Positions 56,544 to 64,000 of a DNA stretch of 64,000 bases are shown in pieces. Numbering within the stretch: position 1 is the stretch's first letter; the number at the start of each line of letters is the position of its first letter. Both the position numbers and the translations under genes were made by a program. The stretch comes from Powellomyces hirtus (lineage: Eukaryota; Chytridiomycota; Chytridiomycetes; Spizellomycetales; Powellomycetaceae), in the NCBI GenBank assembly GCA_025526995.1, contig JAHLKG010000017.1, positions 620,001-684,000 of the forward strand, read 5' to 3'. The notes beneath the pieces were generated by a model that had not been told where the DNA came from, made no database searches, and worked only from the letters and a program-made list of their open reading frames with translations.

Positions 56544-57029
56544 ATGCCCCAAGAAACTCAAGTCCGCGTGAAGCTTTGGGCCCCTGCGGGGACGGTGTTT
56601 GTCCGCGGTGGCCCGCTCCCGGGCAACGCCGCGACCACCTTTGTTGCTCCTTTGGGGCTGAGAAGGATTGAGGGGATGCTGCACGCGACGCCATACAACG
56701 TGCAGCTCACCGGGCAGCCGGATCGCCCCAACAACCACCCCCGCGCCGACATTAAGGTCGTCCTGTCGAACGACGCGGGTCTCCGGGCCCGCAGACTTGA
56801 GTTTGCGCAGGACCTCGAGGTCAGGCGGACCAGGAATGGAGTGCCGCAGGCACTGCTCGGCGAGTCCGACGTGCAGGCGCTCGTGTTCCGCGAAGCGAAC
56901 ACCATCCGCCCCGTGTATTCGGGAGGCCAGGTGCGCCTGGGGCGCGCATTGTTTGACTGGTCGCGCCTTCTCGCGATCCCTATCACCAGGTGTGCCCATG
57001 TCGAGCCTTTGGTTGCTTCTTTTTGCTAA
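56544..57029 (+). CDS. Hypothetical protein, GC-rich orphan ORF
   Basis: An open frame of 161 aa starting MPQETQVRVKLWAPAGTVFV. It is rich in C/G-ending codons, unlike its surroundings. No signal peptide, TM helix or known motif is seen. A TATA-like box and a plausible 5' intron lie upstream, and an AG-GTGTGC donor-like site near 56990 means the 3' end may be spliced. It could be a real orphan gene or cargo of the neighbouring element. Confidence 0.4.
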   Translation: MPQETQVRVKLWAPAGTVFVRGGPLPGNAATTFVAPLGLRRIEGMLHATPYNVQLTGQPDRPNNHPRADIKVVLSNDAGLRARRLEFAQDLEVRRTRNGVPQALLGESDVQALVFREANTIRPVYSGGQVRLGRALFDWSRLLAIPITRCAHVEPLVASFC

Positions 57030-57328
57030 AGCAGTATTACAGGGTTTGAGACCGGTCGGCGACTCGGGGTCTGCGCAAGCTTTCTGTTGCTTCTTCGAGG
57101 CTATCACGGCAAAGATGTAGCACTGTCATTCTGTCGCTCCTTTTTTGAGGATATCATACATGAACTCTACATAGATTTTCAAGTGGGTTGGTCTTCTCTG
57201 GTTCGATATGATTGCGCTTTTGTATTTGGCAGACGGCTCTCATAAAACGCGTGCCTCGTCCACCAGAGTCTCGTGTTGCAGGGGCCGCTGTTGGGTTGTT
57301 CCAAATAGATTGCCATCATTGATCAATA
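57030..57328. other. Intergenic region
   Basis: About 300 bp, AT-rich; nothing recognised. Confidence 0.4.
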
Positions 57329-58440
57329 TTATACGCAGCAAACTTCGGTAGGGTTCTCCCAATGATCGGTCACGATTGTGTACAGCAGAGCCAAGACCAA
57401 GCATATTGAGGGAATGATGAATGCCTGCATATTGCTATGAGACGGAGAAAGTCAGCACCGAAAAGTCGGTCTCCTGAGGTGGACAGAACACGAGTACTCA
57501 CAGTTCTGTGCCCCAGAGTCGCCGCCGCATTCGAGCCTGGTTCGTGGGAGCTACTGCTTTGGAGAGCTTGTCTCCCGCCTGGGCACCGGAGCGTTAGTGG
57601 CATTGGTCTCACTGTCTTGCGGAACATCAAGAAACCAACCTTGCTCAGCTCTTGGGCCTCCCGCCGCCGGTCTTGTTCGATTTTGCTCATTTCCCTCCGA
57701 TACTGTACAATCAAAGCGGCTTCTCGCTCCATCTCTTCTCTAATTCTCTCGGCCTCCTTCTGTACTCGTTCTGACTACAACGTGAGACATATGTTTCAGC
57801 TGTGTCAGTCATATGTGCAACGTGTGTGTGTGGACGGGCCGGGGGAGGGGGGGGGATGTTGGTTGATCATTTTTACTTTTTCGTTGAGGATGGTCATCCG
57901 CGTGTGTAGCTGTTCTTGTTCGGCGGCGAGTTGTCGCGGCAGCGCGTAGTTGTGTTGAGCTTCGGCCAGAATAGTGCTATAGTCGATGGAGAGGTTGAGA
58001 ACGGGAATGGGGGGACTACAGTTTGAGGGATCGCGGTCACATGTCGGAACCACCCGTCCCCGGCGTACTCACAGAGATTTCATCAGATATATCCTTGCAT
58101 CCTCCCATTCCCGCTTCTTTGCCTCCAGGGCGCCTGCTGGGTCTTCCAACACACATTCTATCAGCGAGCGTGGTTCCGGTCCCTCCCTGGGTTTCCGCGG
58201 GTTCTCGGCGCGGTGAATTTCATCGTTATCATGTCTTTGCGGTGATCGAGCGGTGGGATCTGGCGGAAAGTGGGAGAGCTGTTGAAGGGTGTGGAGGATC
58301 TCGTCGGGGTTGCAGCTACTGTCTGCATCTGTGGTTTGCAAAGCAGCAGGTGTGGGAGACTTTTGGTGGTTTGGCGACTTTGATGTTGTTGTAGACGCGG
58401 AGGGAGAGTGAGAGTGTTTTGAGGGCTGTGCTTTTGTCAT
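57329..58440 (-). CDS. Coiled-coil protein with C-terminal membrane helix
   Basis: Five exons (58073-58440, 57877-58015, 57640-57774, 57502-57578, 57329-57434) join in frame to 274 aa. The first 95 residues are Ser/Pro-rich and disordered. A long charged coiled coil follows (QEQLHTRMTILNEK, then SERVQKEAERIREEMEREAA). A basic RMRRRLWGTEL stretch precedes one TM helix (FIIPSICLVLALLYTIV) and a short tail. The acceptor ctcatag at 57435 was preferred to one 10 bp further in, because it keeps the frame into the TM helix. The layout resembles tail-anchored tethering or SNARE-like proteins, but no family signature is present. Confidence 0.7.
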
Positions 58441-59071
58441 TTCTGGGTAATGGGCAGCAGGAGGAGCTAGTAATGGGAATGCACCCTCCGAGCAAAACCC
58501 ACAAAGTGGGAAGTGCTGCGCGCAGGATGAAGTTGACAGTCAGCCGTAGTAATACTATTGTACACTAAAGTCCTTCGCCTCACGTAAGCAGCACGTGACT
58601 TGTCTTTTCTTGAAAACCCCGTGACTGCTGTATTTCTGTATTTTCTCTTTACGTTTACATTTTAGAGAAAGCATCACTGATCGTAATTATGAAGTAGAAC
58701 GCAGTGAATACTTGATCGGAATGTACGAGAATGTAGATGTCATGAGGAGTCACTCGGTGCCTTACTAGTTGCTGCCCGCCGCATGATGAGGTCACGACAA
58801 GCGTATTGAGGTATGCCGATGACATAAGCGGTCGCGTCCCGCCGCTCCGAAAGCCCCGCCCCCACAGCACTCAAAAATGTCACACGGAAATGTCACCCAA
58901 AGTGGGCCTTTCGTAATGAGCCCTAAAATATCGATTCCACGCTAAATCCATCCGTGGGGCCTCCGTTTTCTTTCGTCATCGTCTAGGGCAAGGTAAATGC
59001 GCTTTGCAGCGTTCCCACTTCCCCCTTTACTTTGCTCCCCGTCTCCAAACCAATGTCGACTCACACTTGGA
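58441..59071. promoter_or_regulatory. Divergent intergenic region
   Basis: About 630 bp between the coiled-coil gene and the 7TM gene. No clear TATA box or other element is seen; no gene. Confidence 0.35.
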
Positions 59072-60437
59072 ATGACAGACATTACAAATACAGACATTTT
59101 GGTATCGCAAGCAGACCTTCTCGGTAACCTCACCCATGCTCTCACGGAGCAAGCCGTCGTCATATCATGGAGAACGGCGAGTGTCGATAGTTTAGGTAAA
59201 CCCACGAAAGACAAATCGCAATGTAAAAGTTCTTTATACGAAACGCCCAAAAACTCTGTTGCTGAACTTCTGCAACAGCAGCCGTGTTGCTCCACTTTCT
59301 GATAATAGGAATACTGGGAGACAGGCTGATGGGTCTGCAGCACAAGCCGACGATCCGATGGTTCTGCGCGGCAATCACGTTCAATTGGCTCATGGTTCTT
59401 TGGAATGTTGCGGGTGAGTTCTGCTGCGCAATGTAGGTGTAAAGCCTTTATTGTGATAAAGAAATCTCAATACCTGCCTAAACATCTGGGCTTTTGCACA
59501 GGAAATGAACCTTCTATAGTGTGGTTTTTCGAATACCAGGGCAGCGCGGTGCATTATTGGGTGCAGGGATTTTTGTCCGCAAACTATGAAGGCTGCGTCT
59601 CTTACCTCAGCTATCTGAGGATCAGCAGCAGCATCGACGCTCGGTTTGGGCGCACATGGGACTTTGTGGGCAGAGCCATCGTGTGTGGCGTGTTGCCCGT
59701 CGAATTGGCCAAGCAGTGGTACGAAGCTGCCACGTTTACCATCACAGAGGACTACGATGGATTATATCAGATGCATTTGATTTACATATCAATCGGTAAA
59801 CAGAAAACAAAGGGCTCGGTGCTATTCGCTGTTGACGATGACTAAAGATGACCTGTTCCCCTTGTTTTTAGCATACCGGATATCACTGGATGTCGCTATC
59901 TGCGCATATAGCGTCTGGATGTAAGCTTCCATTCTTGCATAGCGCTTTTGACGATGCGAGGAGCATCATCTCATGTGGAATCTTTCTTGTACCTCTAGAG
60001 TACATGAGGCGGCTACTGGATTCGAAAGCATGAGCGGCGGCACTGCCCGGGTGCGGCAGGACCGAGCCGTGTTCCTCGCCTACGCCTTTCGCGTGCTTCT
60101 GTTCATGGGAGTGGACTGTGCCTATATATTTATGGCGACGTGGGGAGGTGTGATCGAAGACATCTCCTTCCCCGGTCTGGTCGTGTGGAAGATCTGGGTC
60201 CTCCTAATGCCATGGAAGGCCTACCTGCTGATCACCGACATGGCCCGCGTACGAGCATTGACCGAGGAAGACATTCCTAACCCGCCGCCGCCGAGCGTCG
60301 ACCTCCAGAGCATGTGTACGGAGCGGAGTCAGAACAATGTGCATGATCTGGAACAAAGAAGCAGTCGGTATAGCCATATAGAGGAAGCCGTCAATAGTAA
60401 CCGAACAGCGCGGGACCTGCGCTCGCATGGCATGTAG
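59072..60437 (+). CDS. Seven-transmembrane protein of unknown family
   Basis: Five exons (59072-59195, 59279-59413, 59502-59795, 59872-59920, 59999-60437) join in frame to 346 aa. Hydrophobic segments by eye are AVLLHFLIIGILGDRLMG, WFCAAITFNWLMVLWNVA, a less clear one near SAVHYWVQGFLSANYEG, FVGRAIVCGVLPVELA, YRISLDVAICAYSVW, AVFLAYAFRVLLFMGVDCAY and VVWKIWVLLMPWKAYLLI. A polar tail of about 75 residues with Pro and Ser follows. The N-terminus (about 40 residues) has one N-glycosylation site (NLT) and no signal peptide. This is the layout of a 7TM receptor, but none of the usual rhodopsin, cAMP or Stm1/PQ-loop motifs was found. Splice borders are canonical and every junction keeps the frame. 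Confidence 0.68.
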
Positions 60438-60829
60438 ATGGCGCAACGTTATAGAAATGATCCATATGCGCGGCTAGAAATACTCTTTTAATGGGTTTAT
60501 TCAGAAAACGTGGTGTATTTATGTATTCAACCAAGTGGGGATTCCCAGTGATTGCCGGTGATATGTCAAACAATATGAACTGGGATTCTTTGAAAGTTGG
60601 TCATCTGCATGAGACTTATGCACTGGGGTTGCCAATCTCGTGAAGTTATGTAAAGCAAAGGCTCATTGGGCTGCTTTAACATGAAATGGCAGCAATAACT
60701 GCTTCTTGAACAGTACGACCTCATTAAATTGCCACATTCTGAGGAGAAAACTGTAAGTGCGTTCTCATGTGAGGCACGTCAACGAATATGGACGGCTACC
60801 ATGGTTCACGAGATCTTTCAAGTCAGGCT
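60438..60829. other. Intergenic region / possible tail of chitin synthase relic
   Basis: About 390 bp. On the minus strand a possible exon (RMWQFNEVVLFKKQLLLPF, near 60665-60725) could continue the chitin synthase relic after a GTGAAG donor, but the match is weak. Confidence 0.3.
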
Positions 60830-61343
60830 TCACCTTTGTTTGACCAGCACCCTCAACGCCATCGGAGCCTCAGTCTTGCACTTTGATGCCTGGGTGTATC
60901 CGAGCACATGGGTTCTCCGCGCCGCCTTCAGCAGCTAAAACGTGAGATACCGATCCACGCCAAGGTGAAAACGGTGGAAATCCGCCGCCGAGCTGAGTTC
61001 TGATGTCGTCGCCGAAATACTTTTCCGCGACTTGCTTGAATGCCGAGTACCTTATAATCACCAGTGCACCGGGAAGACAGGTGATGCCGTCGCTGTAGTG
61101 TTCGAGCACCCGATCATACGATTGGGCTTGCATGCGCCATACACTCTCTCCCGTTGCTCTAGCCGCCTTCCATGAATCACGCTGTCTGAAAGACCTCCAA
61201 AATGGAAAGCGTCGCGCGCGGTCATTGCTGACTAAGAAGGAATGCGCCACATCGGACGGTTCCTCGCATGCGGGCTGGGGCTGGGGCGTTTCCATCCTTG
61301 CTTTTTTGTCTATGCAGCGGCCCACGCTCAAACATTGTACCAA
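60830..61343 (-). pseudogene. Chitin synthase fragment (GT2), broken
   Basis: The minus strand reads WRMQAQSYDRVLEHYSDGIT, then CLPGALVIIRYSAFKQ, close to the chitin synthase segment with GVTCLPG. In another frame it reads LGVDRYLTF, an in-frame TAG, then LLKAARRTHVLGYTQASKCK and LRVLVKQR. That corresponds to the LGEDRYLT-to-QRRRW part of class I-IV type enzymes. The QRRRW motif itself is cut after QR. The fragment starts abruptly at about 61343, with no N-terminal half and no TM region. At least one frame shift and one stop are present, so it is a dead piece. It abuts the acyltransferase relic on the other strand. Confidence 0.65.
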
Positions 61344-61437
61344 TGTCCGTGCAAATAAGTACGTTCTCTGGCCTCGTAACAGTAGTCACGGGTTGCTGTA
61401 GATGCATCATTGAGGTAGCACTCTTGTAGACACAGAA

Positions 61438-62824
61438 TATCTGAACGGCCTCCACGGTGTGGCTGCGATGGGGGGTAATTGTGATGCACGGCATCGGGGA
61501 AGACGCCCGGTACTTGCATGGTTGGCATGGAATCACACCCATAGGAGAGGTGGTTGTTCATTTCTTTTTGGTTCTCTCCGCTTGTCTTTTGGTTTGTGTG
61601 GATCAGTGCAAATGCAACTGGCCTTTTTGGCGCAGGGTTGGAGCTAGAAAAAAAGGCTTTTTTGGTACGTAGACGTAGAGAGGCTGCGTCGAGAACCCAA
61701 AGTCCTTTGGTGTGCCGTGCCCGGCACAAGCGGGACCAACAAAACCACTGCTCCCCAAATCGTACCCTACCGCTAGGCGGTCTACATCATCCGCCGCCTT
61801 TTCCGCGTCTACCCAACCTACGCCGTTGCGATCCTGTTTGCCACCTGCGTCCCCTTCCTCCGGGGCGTCTATTTCAACTATGCGGCGCTGGCCCCTCTCG
61901 AACCAAAAGACTTGAAAGCATATCTCCCTCTCAGTGAAGAGACCAACTCGGTGTTCTGGTCCGTGCCCCCTGAGATGCGCTACTACTGCTTGATCCCCGT
62001 CATGGTGTCGACATATGGGTGGGCCGAATGGCAGGACCTGTGTGACAAGTACGATGCGGAGGAAGAGAACCGGTACGGTGGAAGGATCTGAAATTGCGAC
62101 TAGCGGTGATTTTGGCGTGGATCATCTCGGTGGTTGTCTCGATAAAGTGGAGCTTTCTGCCGTTTCAGTTTCTGGAGGTGTTCGCGCTGGGAAGTCTGAC
62201 GGGCGTTCTCTGTTACCTCTCCCTGCCCCAGGTTCAGAGACAACTGCTGGTTGAGACCAGAACTGATGCAAAACCACTCAAACCTGTAGCACATCAATAC
62301 ATCCTGCAATGGATCCCAACGATCGCGAATGGCCTTTGCTGGTCCATCCTAGCCCTTATGATTGCTTCTTCCCGGCACATTTCTATGTACAAACTCGACA
62401 TTATGTCCTACAAAACCAGCACGGAACACATCGCAGCCGCGTCGCATCTGGTGGCGTGATGCTCCGCGATCCCTCATCTTCCTGCTGTACACCTGCTGCG
62501 ACAGCGGCTCCTCGCGCGGTTCTTTGAGTGGAACTTCTTTGTCTGGTTGGGCGAAATCAGCTTTACGCTGTACCTCACGCATCAAATTCCGGTCGTTCTC
62601 CTCGGCTTCCGGGACTGGGCCGTGGGCCGTCATCCCACTGATGTTCTGATTCTGATGCTGGCTGTGTCGGTGGCATTGGGATGGATCGTGCACAAGGGGT
62701 TGGAAATGCCGACAGTGAGGCTGGGGAACAAGTTGATTGAGAACCTCAAGACGGGCATACACATGCACAAGGGAAGGAAGAAGGCGAGAACGGGCGGACT
62801 GAAGCCCCTCACCACGACGTTTTG
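61438..62824 (+). pseudogene. Acyltransferase-3 family membrane protein, broken
   Basis: The plus strand encodes a multi-pass acyltransferase of the AT3 (OafA-like) family: YLNGLHGVAAMG at the start, IGEVVVHFFLVLSACLLV, then IIRRLFRVYPTYAVAILFAT, LAVILAWIISVVVSIKW and, near the end, FFVWLGEISFTLYLTHQIPV. These proteins move acyl groups onto sugars or other surface molecules. The frame is disturbed at a G6 run (61470-61475), near 62072, and by an in-frame TGA (62457-62459). A CGCTAG at 61771-61776 looks like a splice acceptor. A gene with several indels is the simplest view, though some breaks could be introns not resolved here. Confidence 0.6.
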
Positions 62825-63272
62825 ATTGCCCAAGCAGAGCCAATAGCAGTGATGATTGAAAAAAGTACTTGCTGTAAGATAGACACATCCGCAGAGTGAG
62901 ATTTCCGGGATTAATACAGGGAAACTGCTGGGATGTTGCCCACCTTCCTTTGGAAAACTTGGTCACCACACCACCCGTCTCCTCTTAGCTTTTGGACAGA
63001 AGTGTGAGATTTCCAGTCAAAGCGCGCTCATACTAACCACGGATGCTGCGCAGACACGTGACATATGCTTACGACAGTTTCCTTCTCACCTCGTTGCTCC
63101 TTTTTTATTTTTGTCCCAACAGCTGCTGCTTTCTCATTGTCAATTTGCAAAAGTACCCACAATCCCCGTTGCAATCCTCATACACCCCCACTCGACTCTC
63201 ACCTCTTCCGTCGAATACACCCACCCAGTCTCCCTTCCCCCCGCTTTCGCCTCCCATACATAACCGCCCACC
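62825..63272. promoter_or_regulatory. Upstream region of RLP24
   Basis: About 450 bp. The last 120 bp before the ATG are strongly C/T-rich, typical of ribosomal and ribosome-biogenesis genes in fungi. No TATA box. Confidence 0.4.
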
Positions 63273-63957
63273 ATGCGTTTGGAAAAATGCTATTTCTGCT
63301 CAAGCACAGTCTACCCCGGCCACGGCACAATGTTTGTGCGCAACGACTCCAAAGTATTTAGATTTGTAAGTAGTATAGAGTGAATGATTACTGATGGGGA
63401 GGGGACGACGGACTAGGAGTGTTGCCGAGTTGAATGGGATTGTTGACGCAAGAAATGTCATGTGGTCTGACTTGTGTGTGTGTTCTCTTTTTTTTTCGTC
63501 TTTTAGTGCAGATCAAAGTGCCACAAGAACTTCAAAATGAAACGTAACCCGCGGAAGGTGCGATGGACTAAAGCATTCCGACGGGCCGCGGGCAAAGAAA
63601 TGACCATTGTAAGTTGAAGGAACCTTTTTTTGTTTGGTCTCGTCTCACCCTCCCTCGGTTATTATACAGGACACCACGCTCGAATTCGAAAAACGCCGCA
63701 ACATCCCCGTCCGCTACGACCGCTCCCTGATGGCCACCACCCTGAAAGCCATGAAACGAGTGGCCGAAATCAAAGCCAAACGCGACCGCGTCTTCTACAA
63801 GCAACGCATTGCGGGCAAGAAGGAGATTGAGAAGCAGCAGAATATCAGAGATATCCAGCGAAATATTGAACTCGTCGGGGACAAGGCGATGCGCGAGAAG
63901 GTCAGGGAACAGAAGGTGGCGGTTGTGGAAGACAAGATGGACGTCGAGACGGCGTAA
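63273..63957 (+). CDS. rlp24: 60S ribosome biogenesis factor RLP24
   Basis: Three exons (63273-63365, 63507-63608, 63670-63957) give 160 aa. The protein has the eL24-like zinc-binding N-terminus ([20 protein letters not shown], then [20 protein letters not shown]) and the extended basic C-terminus typical of RLP24/RSL24D1. This protein holds the eL24 site on pre-60S particles until the Afg2 ATPase removes it. The C-terminal [20 protein letters not shown] helix distinguishes it from eL24 itself. The phase-0 introns carry GTAAGT donors. The last 43 bp of the window hold nothing further. Confidence 0.97.
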
Positions 63958-64000
63958 AAGACCAACGGTAGAAAGAGAGAAACGCAGAAATGCAGACACG

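Noticed and set aside
1..64000. CRISPR arrays, bacterial operons, rRNA genes, long terminal repeats
   Set aside because: None seen. The only arrays are the 96-bp minisatellite and in-frame coding repeats, without spacers.

Overview
This window is eukaryotic and looks like a zoosporic (chytrid-type) fungus. Most genes are split by short GT-AG introns (about 50-140 bp), often with a visible CTAAC-like branch point. The fungal markers are a LysM/CBM18/GH18 chitinase, a secreted GH15 glucoamylase, a chitin synthase relic, a Crypton recombinase and an LCL2-type ER protein. A giant receptor-for-egg-jelly/GPS-like surface protein and a WWKNSG ankyrin-like relic point to chytrids rather than Dikarya. 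The exact taxon cannot be read from the sequence. No tRNA, rRNA or CRISPR array was found.

Layout. 1-7.6 kb is an ordinary gene-dense block: ACOT9-like thioesterase (partial), Nup50/Nup2 nucleoporin, mitoribosomal mS38, a Rossmann-fold protein and an MFSD10-like transporter. 7.6-11.5 kb is gene-poor, with a decayed membrane-protein relic and degenerate TTAGGG-type repeats. 11.5-15.8 kb holds a CRIB-STE20 kinase and a coiled-coil protein. 16.6-30.3 kb holds two very large secreted or surface genes: a 2,533-aa Ser/Thr-rich, Cys-repeat, REJ/GPS-like single-pass protein, and a six-exon chitinase with a long C-terminal extension and one frame break. 30.9-34.6 kb carries an F-box-like/ankyrin protein and an SLC38/AVT-like amino-acid transporter. 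After a 2.9 kb gap come the glucoamylase with two trefoil domains (37.6-39.5), an LCL2-like ER protein, a BSD-domain protein and histone chaperone ASF1 (to 45.5).

45.5-48.2 kb has only one doubtful ORF. Ketopantoate hydroxymethyltransferase and WDR55/Jip5 then share a 212-bp divergent promoter. 51.1-57.0 kb is an accessory island: a 96-bp minisatellite, an ankyrin-like relic, a damaged Crypton tyrosine recombinase and an orphan ORF. Next come a coiled-coil membrane protein and an unassigned 7TM protein. They are followed by two broken genes side by side (chitin synthase and acyltransferase-3), and RLP24 ends the window.

The housekeeping genes serve nuclear transport, chromatin, ribosome assembly, mitochondrial translation and CoA metabolism. 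The accessory parts are about the cell surface, polymer digestion and mobile DNA. The best candidates for undescribed biology are the REJ/GPS protein with its roughly 22 two-cysteine repeats, the chitinase with its unusual C-terminus, and the 346-aa 7TM protein. Exon boundaries were read by eye from splice motifs and frame continuity. In most multi-exon genes the exon lengths sum to a multiple of three, which supports the models.
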